A stretch of DNA of 64,000 nt from the NCBI RefSeq assembly GCF_001586165.1, contig NZ_CP014608.1, positions 2,790,001 to 2,854,000 of the forward strand, read 5' to 3'. The stretch is from Obesumbacterium proteus. GTDB lineage: Bacteria > Pseudomonadota > Gammaproteobacteria > Enterobacterales > Enterobacteriaceae. This document shows, one piece after another, positions 26,573-35,583 of the stretch (its first letter is position 1; each line of letters opens with the position of its first letter). The notes below the pieces were generated by a model. It ran no database searches and had not been told where the DNA came from. It saw nothing but the letters and a program-made list of their open reading frames with translations. Made by a program: the position numbers and the translations under genes.

Positions 26573-26586
26573 TTGATGTAGCGCAA
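26573..26586 (-). promoter_or_regulatory. Candidate FNR site upstream of hcp
   Basis: TTGATGTAGCGCAA agrees with FNR consensus TTGATnnnnATCAA at eight of ten fixed positions. It lies about 100 bases before the hcp start, further upstream than a class II activator site; an upstream FNR position has been described for E. coli hcp. Confidence 0.5.
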
Positions 26587-26685
26587 ATTAAGTTGTAAGT
26601 GAGAATTATTCAGAGGAAAAAGACTAAAACTTTTTAGGTATGTCATGAGGTTATTGGCCCCATGACATACTTTTTACGGCGGGAA

Positions 26686-27585
26686 TTATGAGGAGAAAAC
26701 GGCCATCAGAACCGGCGCGATCAGGCTTAAGGCAAAGCCATGAACGATGGCGGCAGGCACTAATTCTAAGCCACCGCTGCGTTGTAGAACCGGCAGCGTG
26801 AAGTCCATAGAGGTCGCACCGCACAGGCCTAACGCGGATGAGCGGCTGCGCTGTACCAGCGTTGGGATCATCATAATGGCAAATAATTCACGGGCCAGAT
26901 CGTTAAAGAAGGCCGCGCTGCCGATCACCGGGCCAAAGGCGTCGGTCATCATGATCCCTGAAAGAGAGTACCAGCCGTAGGCAGACGCAATGGCTAACCC
27001 CGTTTTTATCGGCAGACCCAGCAATAGGGCCGCGATAGCACCGCCGACCAACGCGCTCACACACACCAGCACGGCGATAATCATGCCGCGGCGGTTAAGA
27101 ATGATTTGTTTGAGTGACATGCCGCTATTACGCAGCTGCAACCCGACCAGCAACAGCAGGAAGATCAGCGCATATTCGCTGCCGTGAGAGGCGTAGCTGA
27201 GCCATGACCACTGCGTTAAGCCGAGCGCAAAACCACCGACCACCACGCCGCACAGCTTGAGTGACTCCAACGCCATGTGGAGACGTGAAGGGAGCTCTTC
27301 CTGTTTATGAGGCACAACCCAAGGGCGCTTTTTTTCCAGTAGCAGTAATGCAATAAGATTGGCAGCGATGATGCAAATAAAGAATACCGAAGCATACTGA
27401 AAAATAAGCCACAGATTTTCACTGAGGTTGTCGAGAAAGGCGAGGCTGATGCCCATAAAAAACAGAATGACGTAAACCATCCAGCTAAGCAGACGGTTGA
27501 TTAATACCACTAAGCTCTTCTGGCGTAGAGGGATTAGGTAGCCGAGCAGAAGCGGCACCAAGATAATGAGCAGTCCCGAGTACAT
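26686..27585 (-). CDS. lysO: L-lysine exporter LysO
   Basis: Inner-membrane lysine exporter (YbjE in E. coli), 299 residues in both when the ATG at 27585 is used. The longer open frame (to 27672) adds a poorly conserved N-terminus. About eight hydrophobic segments are visible; conserved features include SGLLIILVPLLLGYLIPLRQ at the start, ESLKLCGVVV in the middle and the family signature CGATSMDFTLPVLQRSGG with GPVIGSAAFFNDLARE near the end. It diverges from ybjD as in E. coli, where lysO is activated by ArgP with lysine. Confidence 0.94.
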   Translation of the reverse strand: MYSGLLIILVPLLLGYLIPLRQKSLVVLINRLLSWMVYVILFFMGISLAFLDNLSENLWLIFQYASVFFICIIAANLIALLLLEKKRPWVVPHKQEELPSRLHMALESLKLCGVVVGGFALGLTQWSWLSYASHGSEYALIFLLLLVGLQLRNSGMSLKQIILNRRGMIIAVLVCVSALVGGAIAALLLGLPIKTGLAIASAYGWYSLSGIMMTDAFGPVIGSAAFFNDLARELFAIMMIPTLVQRSRSSALGLCGATSMDFTLPVLQRSGGLELVPAAIVHGFALSLIAPVLMAVFSS

Positions 27586-27808
27586 GGAAAACCTAAATTG
27601 CGGAGAATAATGGCGATACGCTACCCAAAAGGGTTTGGTGAGTAAAGCTTGGCAGATGAATTGATAAAACAAGCCGAATGGTTTGGCGTTTTACTCTTCA
27701 CGATCTGAATAGGCAGAAGAAAATCGGGCATCACATCTCAGTGAGTGCTTGACCAGACAGCGTTTTTTTTTCATCCTCAGATGAATGCATCCGTAAGGGA
27801 GAGTATCA

Positions 27809-29479
27809 ATGTATCTAGAACGGATCGAAATTGTCGGATTCAGAGGGATAAACCGACTCTCTTTGACGCTGGATGAGAATACGGTTCTCATCGGCGAAAA
27901 TGCGTGGGGGAAATCCAGCCTTTTGGATGCGCTGACGCTGTGTCTGTCGCCCAACGCCGATCTCTATCACTTCGAATCGCAAGACTTCTATTTTCCTCCC
28001 GGTGATGAAGGCGCAAAAGAGCGCTATCTACAAATTATCTTTGTATTTTGTGAATCGGATGTGGGGCACCACAACGCACCCCGTTATCGACCACTTTCGT
28101 CGCTATGGCAAAATGGTGACGACCGTTTTCAACGCATCTATTTTCGTCAGGAAGGCGAGCTGTGTGACGATGGCACGGTGTGTACGTGGCGTTCTTTTCT
28201 CGATCAAAATGGCGAGCCGCTGCAACTGCATCACGTCGATAAACTGGCGCGTGAGATTGTTCGATTACATCCGGTACTGCGCCTGCGCGATGCGCGCTTT
28301 ATTCGCCGACTGCGGCCCAACGTATTGGCAGAACGCCAGATCCCCGATCAGACTGAAGTGGCTCAGCAGCTTGACGATCTGACGCGTGAAATGGTGCGTA
28401 ATCCGCAGAAGCTGAGCAACAGTGAACTGCGCCAGGGCTTGAATGCCATGCAACAACTGCTGGAGCACTATTTCGCCGAACAGGGGCAGCAGCCACAGAA
28501 TTCGCGTCGCCGCAGGCGTCATAGTGACGAAGTTCACGGGCGTCAGGCGTGGCGCTCGCTCGAAAATATGAACCAAATGGTGGCTGAGTCCGGTAGCCGA
28601 AACATGCGGTTGATTTTGCTCGGGCTATTTTCAACGCTTTTGCAGGCTAAAGGCGCGATCACGCTCGATCCTCATGCGCGCCCGCTGTTGCTGGTGGAAG
28701 ACCCTGAAACTCGTCTGCATCCGATCATGCTGTCGGTGGCGTGGGGTCTGCTCAATCAGCTGCCGCTGCAAAAAATCACCACCACTAACTCTGGCGAATT
28801 GCTTTCATTGGTTCCGGTTGATCGCGTATGTCGTTTGGTGCGCCAGTCAAACCGCGTGGCAACCTATCGTATTGGCCCGCAGGGGATGTCACCTGAAGAT
28901 AGCCGACGGATTGCCTTCCATATTCGATTTAATCGGGCATCGACGCTGTTTGCTCGTTGCTGGCTGTTGGTGGAGGGCGAGACAGAAGTTTGGTTGCTCA
29001 ATGAGCTCGCGCGTCAGTGCGGCTACCATTTCGAAACGGAAGGGATCAAAGTTATTGAGTTTGCCCAGTGCGGTATTCGTCCGCTGGTGAAATTTGCGCG
29101 CCATATGGGACTCGAGTGGCACGTGCTGGTGGACGGCGACGATGCGGGGCGTAAGTATGCCGCTGCGGTACGTGCGCTGACCGAGCATGCCAAGGAGAAC
29201 GAACGCGATCGTCTGACCGCATTACCTGCGCCGGATATGGAGCATTACATGTATCGTGAGGGGTTTGCGTCGGTGTATCACGATATCGCGGGCTTGCCGA
29301 GCAACGTGCCGCTGTCAGCGCGTAAGGTGATTACTAAAGCGATACATCGCTCATCTAAACCTGACTTAGCCATTTCTGTGGCGGCACAGGCTGAAGTTTG
29401 GGGTAGAGACTCTGTGCCTGCGCTTATCAAAGGGATGTTTTCACGGGTGATTTGGTTGGCACGCGGTAGGGCGGAATAG
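27809..29479 (+). CDS. ybjD: YbjD, OLD-family ATP-dependent endonuclease-like protein
   Basis: A 556-residue protein (E. coli YbjD 552) with an N-terminal ABC-type ATPase and C-terminal TOPRIM nuclease domain. Walker A is GENAWGKSS at residues 29-37, an ATPase signature region follows near 300 (LLLVEDPETRLHP), and TOPRIM shows VEGE at 388-391 and DGDDAG at 442-447. OLD nucleases cut or nick DNA. No UvrD-like helicase partner is adjacent, so it is a stand-alone OLD protein, as in E. coli, and its cellular role is not settled. Start ATG follows GGGAGAG. Confidence 0.92.
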   Translation: MYLERIEIVGFRGINRLSLTLDENTVLIGENAWGKSSLLDALTLCLSPNADLYHFESQDFYFPPGDEGAKERYLQIIFVFCESDVGHHNAPRYRPLSSLWQNGDDRFQRIYFRQEGELCDDGTVCTWRSFLDQNGEPLQLHHVDKLAREIVRLHPVLRLRDARFIRRLRPNVLAERQIPDQTEVAQQLDDLTREMVRNPQKLSNSELRQGLNAMQQLLEHYFAEQGQQPQNSRRRRRHSDEVHGRQAWRSLENMNQMVAESGSRNMRLILLGLFSTLLQAKGAITLDPHARPLLLVEDPETRLHPIMLSVAWGLLNQLPLQKITTTNSGELLSLVPVDRVCRLVRQSNRVATYRIGPQGMSPEDSRRIAFHIRFNRASTLFARCWLLVEGETEVWLLNELARQCGYHFETEGIKVIEFAQCGIRPLVKFARHMGLEWHVLVDGDDAGRKYAAAVRALTEHAKENERDRLTALPAPDMEHYMYREGFASVYHDIAGLPSNVPLSARKVITKAIHRSSKPDLAISVAAQAEVWGRDSVPALIKGMFSRVIWLARGRAE

Positions 29480-29513
29480 CTAAGGCAGAGTAGCTAAGGC
29501 GGAGTAACACGAT

Positions 29514-29541
29514 ACCCGCCATTCATCTTAAGAATGGCGGA
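29514..29541. terminator. Bidirectional hairpin between ybjD and ybjX
   Basis: CCGCCATTC (29516-29524) pairs with GAATGGCGG (29532-29540) around a seven-base loop, midway between convergent genes. T-runs are short on both sides. A near-duplicated 14-base unit (GCTAAGGCRGAGTA) precedes it at about 29479-29506. Confidence 0.65.
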
Positions 29542-29554
29542 TTCTGAGCAAGGT

Positions 29555-30505
29555 TTAGCGACTCAGCGCAGCGTGAGATGCCGCTTCTAGGTCGTCCAGC
29601 AACTGGTAACGGCGACGGTATTCTGCCCGTTTTTTGCTGGCGATCTCTTCCAACGATTTTCGGGCAATGGTTAATGGCAGGCGGAAATAACCTTCCTGCG
29701 TTGTTTCTGCGCCGATTGAGAGCCAGAAGCTGTCGTAATCTGACATCATCTTGCTGCTTTTCTTTTTGTTGTAGCGCCAGTTTTTATAAATATGGGTGTC
29801 ATTGCCCACGGCTAATATCTGTTCGCATCCCACGCTGTTGGCAAATAAGCAAAGTGCCTGCATCAAAAGGCGCTTAGGGAATAAACCATGACATTCTTTG
29901 GTGGCCGTTTGAATAAGCTCATGCGGGACCGAACGTTTTGGCCCTTGTAATCCACCGACGAATAGCGTTTTTTTACCTAAATAGGTGAGCAAGGTAAAGG
30001 TGCATTCAGAAAGCATGGTGCCTTCATCGTTATAAAATAATAACGACAGCTCGCCTTCTTTATTCAGACTATCAATTGGGCTGATCCCGATGCGGAATAA
30101 CTGGCCATTTTTTCCCGTTATTTCACACAGATAATACGGTTTGGCATTATATATTTTGCGCAAAACGCTTTGCGGCAGCGCATCATCTATCATCTGGTAA
30201 TGCTCGCCAATCGCTTTGACGGTATCTTGGTGTTTGAAATGAACATTCAGATAGGGATGATGAAGCTTACACGGCAGGCGTGGCTGAGCTAGGAGCACAT
30301 CCTGACAGCTTGGAATAGCCGCAATATTGTCCAGCAGCTTTATCGTCGTGAGCGGGGCTAACAGCGTTCTAAGCGCAAATTTCGCACGGTAATTTTTCGC
30401 ATGCCAAAGACGTCCCGGCTTTAAGTCTCCTTTTACGAGAGAATTAAAGAGTTGGAAACCCGTCATGGATGAATCTGCTGTGCGTTCGACGCTGATTTGA
30501 GACAT
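29555..30505 (-). CDS. ybjX: VirK/YbjX family protein (DUF535)
   Basis: A 316-residue protein of the VirK/YbjX family, slightly shorter than E. coli YbjX (330). Recognisable segments are LHHPYLNVHF, LSLLFYNDEG, TFVGGLQG-like (TLFVGGLQGPKRSVP), FPKRLLMQALCLFA and SDYDSFW. Family members are linked to virulence and antimicrobial-peptide resistance in Shigella and Salmonella, but the biochemical function is unknown. In E. coli macAB lies between ybjX and cspD; here cspD follows directly. Confidence 0.9.
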   Translation of the reverse strand: MSQISVERTADSSMTGFQLFNSLVKGDLKPGRLWHAKNYRAKFALRTLLAPLTTIKLLDNIAAIPSCQDVLLAQPRLPCKLHHPYLNVHFKHQDTVKAIGEHYQMIDDALPQSVLRKIYNAKPYYLCEITGKNGQLFRIGISPIDSLNKEGELSLLFYNDEGTMLSECTFTLLTYLGKKTLFVGGLQGPKRSVPHELIQTATKECHGLFPKRLLMQALCLFANSVGCEQILAVGNDTHIYKNWRYNKKKSSKMMSDYDSFWLSIGAETTQEGYFRLPLTIARKSLEEIASKKRAEYRRRYQLLDDLEAASHAALSR

Positions 30506-30802
30506 ACGATATACCTGATAGAACGTTGGTGTATTTAATTTCTATCAAGTAGTTAAACAGGCTAAACCTCAACGGCAATTAAATCAGCGTGCTAGGTGAA
30601 CGTATTTTAAATAATTATTTTACTGTCGTTGATGATTTATTTAGTGAATGGGCGAGTTGAGCGAGAAAATAACAATTAATGTTAATTATTAGACGGTTAA
30701 TTAATCATAAGCGGAAGGACAGCACGTGGCCCTTGAAAAAAAAGGAAACGCCACTATCTATCAAAGAGGAAAAGAGCGTATTGCCATGATGGCGAGTGCT
30801 AT
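30506..30802. other. Intergenic region between ybjX and cspD (no macAB)
   Basis: This is the start of a 364-base gap that in E. coli is occupied by macA and macB. It is AT-rich and should carry the ybjX promoter on the minus strand. TAAACA (30554-30559) and TAAACC (30563-30568) resemble PhoP half-sites on the minus strand but have a nine-base period instead of eleven. I find no trace of macAB coding sequence. Confidence 0.5.
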
Positions 30803-30830
30803 AAAAACAATGCCAGCGCGGGGCTGGCAT
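30803..30830 (-). terminator. Terminator after cspD
   Basis: On the minus strand, ATGCCAGC pairs with GCTGGCAT and is followed by TGTTTTTAT, 40 bases after the cspD stop codon. Confidence 0.82.
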
Positions 30831-30869
30831 GGGGCTAAAGTGGTTCTTTCGAGCAGCGTAATGAGGACG

Positions 30870-31091
30870 TTAGGCCGTCATTTCTACTTCGATGGGAACG
30901 ATGGCGTCGGCGTGGTTGCCCTTAGGACCTTCTTGCACATTAAATTGGACTTGTTGCCCAGCTTTCAGTGTGCGGTAACCTTCCATCTGAATTGAAGAAT
31001 AGTGAGCGAAAATGTCTTCGCCGCCATTCACAGGACAGATAAAGCCAAAACCTTTAGCATTATTGAACCATTTAACGGTACCCGTCTCCAT
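30870..31091 (-). CDS. cspD: Cold-shock-like protein CspD
   Basis: A 73-residue single-stranded nucleic-acid binding protein with the RNP1-like KGFGFI and RNP2-like DIFAHYSSI motifs of the cold shock domain. The closing segment after residue 65 (VPIEVEMTA) differs from CspA and fits CspD, a stationary-phase replication inhibitor in E. coli. It lies divergently upstream of clpS, as in E. coli. Confidence 0.95.
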   Translation of the reverse strand: METGTVKWFNNAKGFGFICPVNGGEDIFAHYSSIQMEGYRTLKAGQQVQFNVQEGPKGNHADAIVPIEVEMTA

Positions 31092-31676
31092 GCTTATACA
31101 ACCCTCGCCATGCTGTGATAAGAGATTTGTACGATTGACCTAGAGTCATCGGCAAAGCTCGTTACGTATGTTATGAGATAAGATTGATGCCCTTCATTCT
31201 TCGAACCGTGGGTCTTGGTTGATGCGAAACCTCGGTTGAGTGCGAGGGCAGATACAGGACGTGTTCTTAAGATGTTCGGTTAACGCGCCACAGCGTGGTG
31301 CTGAACAGCTTAGGAACGCCCCCTACGGGTGCCGAAAAGATCTGTTAACTAAGGAATAATTCTCGATAGTTTGAAACAGAGACTTATCGGTCGAAATGGC
31401 ATCGATTTGTATGAATCGCAGCCAGTTTACAAATTTACACTCTAGTGTATGCCGCTAGTTCGTCAAGCAATGGCTATTTTTAACACAGTGCATTGTGATG
31501 AAAGTTTGAAGCAGATAACGCTATTTAGATGAATTGGGTGAAATTTAATCACTTAATGCAACGCAAATAACACAACTGTGAAGATTTGTGTCACAGTTAA
31601 GTCACTAGCAAGAAAGACATGTGGTTATGCGATGGTGGTCTGTATCGCATGACTGTTAACAGAGAATGGGCAGGAC
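31092..31676. promoter_or_regulatory. Divergent cspD / clpS regulatory region
   Basis: 585 bases without a plausible coding region. A GC-richer island at about 31195-31340 contains a hairpin (GCGCCAC with GTGGTGC inside GTTC/GAAC, near 31280-31310). Closer to clpS, AACTGTGA (31574-31581) and TCACAGTT (31591-31598) form a perfect inverted repeat with a nine-base spacer. The rest is AT-rich and should hold the cspD and clpS promoters. A small RNA cannot be excluded. Confidence 0.5.
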
Positions 31677-32000
31677 ATGGCAAACCAAAACGACTGGCTG
31701 AATTTCGAACAATTAGCCGACAGCAAACAAATCGATGAGGTAAAACCGCCGTCAATGTATAAAGTTATACTTAACAATGATGACTACACACCGATGGAAT
31801 TTGTGATTGACGTCCTGCAAAAGTTTTTTTCATATGATATTGAACGTGCAACGCAGTTGATGCTTACTGTGCATTATAAAGGAAAAGCGATTTGCGGTGT
31901 TTTCACCGCTGAGGTGGCGGAAACAAAAGTCGCTCACGTCAATCGGTATGCGCGGGAGAACGAGCATCCACTGTTGTGTACGTTAGAAAAGGCCGGTTAA
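31677..32000 (+). CDS. clpS: ClpS, ATP-dependent Clp protease adaptor
   Basis: Adaptor that delivers N-degron substrates to ClpAP, 107 residues (E. coli 106). The N-degron pocket segments are NDDYTPMEFVIDVL and the conserved HY in LMLTVHYKG, with GVFTAEVAETKV following. The N-terminal tail inserted into ClpA is somewhat changed. clpA follows after 26 bases. Confidence 0.97.
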   Translation: MANQNDWLNFEQLADSKQIDEVKPPSMYKVILNNDDYTPMEFVIDVLQKFFSYDIERATQLMLTVHYKGKAICGVFTAEVAETKVAHVNRYARENEHPLLCTLEKAG

Positions 32001-32026
32001 CGGCCGCTTAAATGGGGGAGGTGCCT

Positions 32027-34303
32027 ATGCTCAATCAAGAACTGGAACTCAGTCTCAACATGGCGTTCGCCAGAGCGCGCGAGCATCGCCATGAGTTTAT
32101 GACCGTGGAGCACCTGCTGCTGGCACTGCTTAGTAACCCTGCTGCGCGTGAAGCGCTTGAGGCTTGCTCTGTTGATCTAGCCGCTTTGCGTCAAGAACTC
32201 GAAACCTTTATTGAACAAACCACACCCACGTTACCTAACGGTGAAGCCGAACGTGATACTCAGCCTACGCTGAGTTTCCAACGCGTTCTGCAGCGTGCTG
32301 TTTTCCATGTTCAGTCCTCAGGCCGCAATGAAGTTAGCGGCGCCAACGTACTGGTCGCGATCTTCAGCGAGCAAGAGTCTCAGGCTGCGTATTTGTTGCG
32401 TAAGCACGACGTGAGCCGCTTGGACATCGTGAACTTCATCTCGCATGGCACACGCAAAGACGAAACTGGACAGGCACCAAATGCCGAAAATCCAGCACCG
32501 GAAGAGCCTGCTAGCGGTGAAGATCGCATGGAGAACTTCACCACGAACTTAAACCAGCTTGCACGCGTCGGCGGTATCGATCCGTTGATAGGCCGCGATA
32601 AAGAGCTGGAGCGTGCGATTCAGGTGTTGTGCCGTCGTCGTAAAAACAACCCACTATTGGTTGGGGAGTCCGGCGTCGGTAAAACCGCGATTGCGGAAGG
32701 GCTTGCTTGGCGAATTGTGCAGGGCGACGTGCCTGAGGTGATGGCGGACTGCACCCTGTATTCACTGGATATTGGTTCATTGCTGGCGGGCACAAAATAC
32801 CGCGGCGACTTTGAGAAGCGCTTTAAAGCGTTGCTCAAACAGCTTGAGCAAGATACCGATAGCATCCTGTTCATCGATGAAATTCATACCATCATCGGTG
32901 CGGGCGCAGCGTCTGGTGGGCAGGTTGATGCGGCTAACCTGATCAAACCGCTGCTGTCTAGCGGCAAGATCCGCGTGATCGGATCGACGACCTATCAAGA
33001 GTTCAGCAATATCTTTGAAAAGGATCGTGCCTTGGCGCGTCGTTTCCAGAAGATCGATATTACTGAGCCAACCCCAGATGAAACGGTACAGATTCTTAAT
33101 GGTCTAAAACCTAAATATGAAGCTCACCATGACGTGCGCTATACCGCGAAAGCGATTCGTGCGGCGGTTGAGCTGTCGGTTAAATACATCAATGACCGTC
33201 ATTTGCCAGATAAAGCCATTGACGTTATTGATGAAGCGGGCGCTCGTAGCCGTTTAATGCCGGTGAGCAAGCGTAAGAAAACCGTCAACGTTGCTGATAT
33301 TGAATCTGTGGTTGCTCGCATTGCGCGCATTCCAGAGAAAACCGTATCAGCCAGCGATCGTGATGTGCTGAAAAGCTTGGGCGATCGCCTGAAAATGTTG
33401 GTGTTTGGACAGGATAAAGCCATCAGCGCGCTGACCGAAGCCATCAAAATGAGTCGTGCCGGTTTAGGTCAAGATCATAAGCCAGTCGGTTCGTTCTTGT
33501 TTGCTGGCCCAACTGGCGTAGGTAAAACCGAAGTCACCGTTCAATTGGCGAAAGCCTTGGATATTGAACTGCTGCGTTTTGATATGTCCGAATATATGGA
33601 ACGTCATACCGTTAGCCGTTTGATTGGTGCGCCTCCGGGATACGTCGGTTTTGATCAGGGTGGTCTACTGACGGATGCGGTGATCAAACATCCTCATGCG
33701 GTTCTGCTGCTGGATGAAATTGAAAAAGCGCATCCGGACGTCTTCAACCTGTTGTTACAGGTGATGGACAACGGCACCTTAACGGATAATAACGGCCGTA
33801 AAGCCGATTTCCGTAACGTGATTTTGGTGATGACGACCAACGCCGGTGTGCGTGAAACTCAGCGTAAATCAATTGGTTTTGCGCAGCAGGATAACAGCAC
33901 CGATGCAATGGAAGAGATCAAGAAGGTGTTTACGCCAGAGTTCCGTAACCGTCTGGACAACATCATTTGGTTCAACCATCTGTCGACTGACATTATTCAG
34001 CAGGTGGTGGATAAGTTCATCGTTGAACTGCAGGCTCAGCTAGATGCTAAAGGCGTTTCGTTGGAAGTGAGCGAAGCAGCGCGTTTGTGGCTGGCAGAGA
34101 AAGGCTACGATCACGCGATGGGCGCTCGTCCTATGGTACGTGTGGTGCAGGAAAATCTGAAAAAACCGTTGGCGAACGAACTCCTGTTTGGTTCGCTGGT
34201 GGATGGTGGCTCTGTCACCGTGGATTTGAGCGAAGATAAGCAGCAGTTAACGTATGAATTTTGTAGCGCACAGAAGCGTAAAGCTGAAGACGCCCTGCAT
34301 TAA
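32027..34303 (+). CDS. clpA: ClpA, ATPase and specificity subunit of ClpAP protease
   Basis: AAA+ unfoldase that feeds substrates into ClpP, 758 residues as in E. coli. A double Clp-N repeat domain (residues 1-145) precedes two ATPase modules with Walker A motifs GESGVGKT near 215 and GPTGVGKT near 497; Walker B motifs are ILFIDEIH and LLLDEIEKAH. The ClpP-docking IGL-type loop is changed here to IGF (KSIGFAQQ). The ATG at 32027 is preceded by a strong GGGGGAGG; an earlier ATG in frame at 32012 would overlap this site. It acts with ClpS and, on leucylated or phenylalanylated proteins made by Aat, forms the bacterial N-degron pathway encoded in this window. Confidence 0.97.
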   Translation: MLNQELELSLNMAFARAREHRHEFMTVEHLLLALLSNPAAREALEACSVDLAALRQELETFIEQTTPTLPNGEAERDTQPTLSFQRVLQRAVFHVQSSGRNEVSGANVLVAIFSEQESQAAYLLRKHDVSRLDIVNFISHGTRKDETGQAPNAENPAPEEPASGEDRMENFTTNLNQLARVGGIDPLIGRDKELERAIQVLCRRRKNNPLLVGESGVGKTAIAEGLAWRIVQGDVPEVMADCTLYSLDIGSLLAGTKYRGDFEKRFKALLKQLEQDTDSILFIDEIHTIIGAGAASGGQVDAANLIKPLLSSGKIRVIGSTTYQEFSNIFEKDRALARRFQKIDITEPTPDETVQILNGLKPKYEAHHDVRYTAKAIRAAVELSVKYINDRHLPDKAIDVIDEAGARSRLMPVSKRKKTVNVADIESVVARIARIPEKTVSASDRDVLKSLGDRLKMLVFGQDKAISALTEAIKMSRAGLGQDHKPVGSFLFAGPTGVGKTEVTVQLAKALDIELLRFDMSEYMERHTVSRLIGAPPGYVGFDQGGLLTDAVIKHPHAVLLLDEIEKAHPDVFNLLLQVMDNGTLTDNNGRKADFRNVILVMTTNAGVRETQRKSIGFAQQDNSTDAMEEIKKVFTPEFRNRLDNIIWFNHLSTDIIQQVVDKFIVELQAQLDAKGVSLEVSEAARLWLAEKGYDHAMGARPMVRVVQENLKKPLANELLFGSLVDGGSVTVDLSEDKQQLTYEFCSAQKRKAEDALH

Positions 34304-34324
34304 CCGAAGTTAAAGAAGCAAAAG

Positions 34325-34353
34325 AAAAGAGCGCCAAAAGGCGCTCTTTTTTA
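34325..34353 (+). terminator. Terminator after clpA
   Basis: AGAGCGCC (34328-34335) pairs with GGCGCTCT (34340-34347), loop AAAA, followed by a run of T. Classic intrinsic terminator. Confidence 0.93.
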
Positions 34354-34477
34354 TGGCTGAAATTTAAGTTTTTCAGCTAACTCTCAGTGATATTCATGTG
34401 TCTCGTCAGACCGTCATATCACCGCGAGTATAATTTATGCCGCAGATGCGTGAACGCAGGTGCGCAGGGTGAGCCTA

Positions 34478-34696
34478 TCAGCGGCTACGGAAGACAATGC
34501 GGCCTTTGCTCAGGTCGTACGGGGTCAGCTCTACAGTGACTTTGTCGCCCGTCAGAATGCGGATGTAGTTTTTACGCATTTTACCGGAGATGTGAGCGGT
34601 AACGACGTGTCCGTTTTCTAATTCAACGCGGAACATCGTGTTTGGTAACGTATCAAGTACGGTACCTTGCATTTCAATATTGTCTTCTTTGGCCAT
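34478..34696 (-). CDS. infA: Translation initiation factor IF-1
   Basis: Complete 72-residue IF-1, a single S1/OB-fold domain, with the near-universal segments MAKEDNIEMQGTVLDTLPN and MRKNYIRILTGDKVTVE. It binds the ribosomal A site with IF-2 and IF-3. It faces clpA tail to tail; the tRNA-Ser gene serW found between them in E. coli is missing here. Confidence 0.98.
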   Translation of the reverse strand: MAKEDNIEMQGTVLDTLPNTMFRVELENGHVVTAHISGKMRKNYIRILTGDKVTVELTPYDLSKGRIVFRSR

Positions 34697-34791
34697 CGAA
34701 TCCTCTAGGTATGAGTACCATATTTTTTAATCGGCAAGATAATGCCGAAAAACCCCGATTATGTAAAGGAGTGTCGGTGGTTCTTCATCCA

Positions 34792-35523
34792 TTACGGGCA
34801 ATTTTGATGGGGTTTTATCGCAAACTCGCGTGAAATAATAGTTTGGGGTTTCCAGCAGGTGGGATTAATTACCTTATTCTGGTCAATCCGTAAGTGGTGT
34901 AAATAATCACTGCGCGGGATATTACGCGCACCTAACGACTCAGTGTGCGCGTTAAGCACCTGACAGTCAATTAATGTTCCCCCAAACGACACAAAATGCT
35001 CACAAAACGCAATTAGAGCCGTTTTGGAGGCGTTTGTGGCGCGGCTGAACATCGACTCGCCGCAAAAGAGAGAACCTTGTAACACGCCATACAGGCCGCC
35101 TACCAGCCGATCTTCCTGCCAGACCTCAACGGAGTGCGCATGGCCTAGTTCATGCAACTTCCAATAAGCTTGCTGTACGTCCTCACCAATCCATGTGCCT
35201 TCTTCGCGTTGATCGGCGCATTCACGAATAACATCGGCAAACGCCTGATTAATCGTGACGACAAAATCGGGCTTACGTAAAAATTTCGCCATGCTACGGC
35301 TGATGTGCAACTCATGGGGGAATAAAACCGCACGTGGATCGGGCGACCACCAGAGGATGATATCCCCTGGCGTGAACCATGGGAATATCCCCGCACCGTA
35401 GGCGGCAAGTAGACGGGCAGGACGTAAATCCCCGCCAATGGCCAGTAACCCGTTCGGTTCACGCAGTGCGAGATCCGTTGGGGGAAATAGCGTTGATTGC
35501 CGATCCAGTTGCATGATGCGCAT
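34792..35523 (-). CDS. aat: Leucyl/phenylalanyl-tRNA--protein transferase Aat
   Basis: Transfers Leu or Phe from tRNA onto proteins with N-terminal Lys or Arg, creating N-degrons for ClpS/ClpAP. 243 residues (E. coli 234). Conserved core: REPNGLLAIGGDL, GIFPWFTPGD, WWSPDPRAVLFP, EEGTWI, GLYGVLQGSLFCGESMFSR and LIDCQV. The chosen ATG is 35523; an in-frame ATG at 35511 is an alternative. The C-terminal tail is longer than in E. coli. It precedes infA and follows cydC on the same strand. Confidence 0.95.
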   Translation of the reverse strand: MRIMQLDRQSTLFPPTDLALREPNGLLAIGGDLRPARLLAAYGAGIFPWFTPGDIILWWSPDPRAVLFPHELHISRSMAKFLRKPDFVVTINQAFADVIRECADQREEGTWIGEDVQQAYWKLHELGHAHSVEVWQEDRLVGGLYGVLQGSLFCGESMFSRATNASKTALIAFCEHFVSFGGTLIDCQVLNAHTESLGARNIPRSDYLHHLRIDQNKVINPTCWKPQTIISREFAIKPHQNCP

Positions 35524-35583
35524 CAAAATATCCCAATCTGAATGAAAAACATCATAGGCCTTGTTAATGATTACCCGTATTAA

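Noticed and set aside
27809..29479. ybjD as the nuclease of a Gabija-type or other OLD defence system
   Set aside because: The protein has OLD ATPase and TOPRIM motifs, but no UvrD-like helicase or other defence partner is adjacent and the neighbourhood matches the core E. coli locus.
30554..30568. PhoP box upstream of ybjX
   Set aside because: The two half-sites have a nine-base period instead of eleven.
31574..31598. CRP site upstream of clpS
   Set aside because: TGTGA and TCACA are separated by nine bases, not six.
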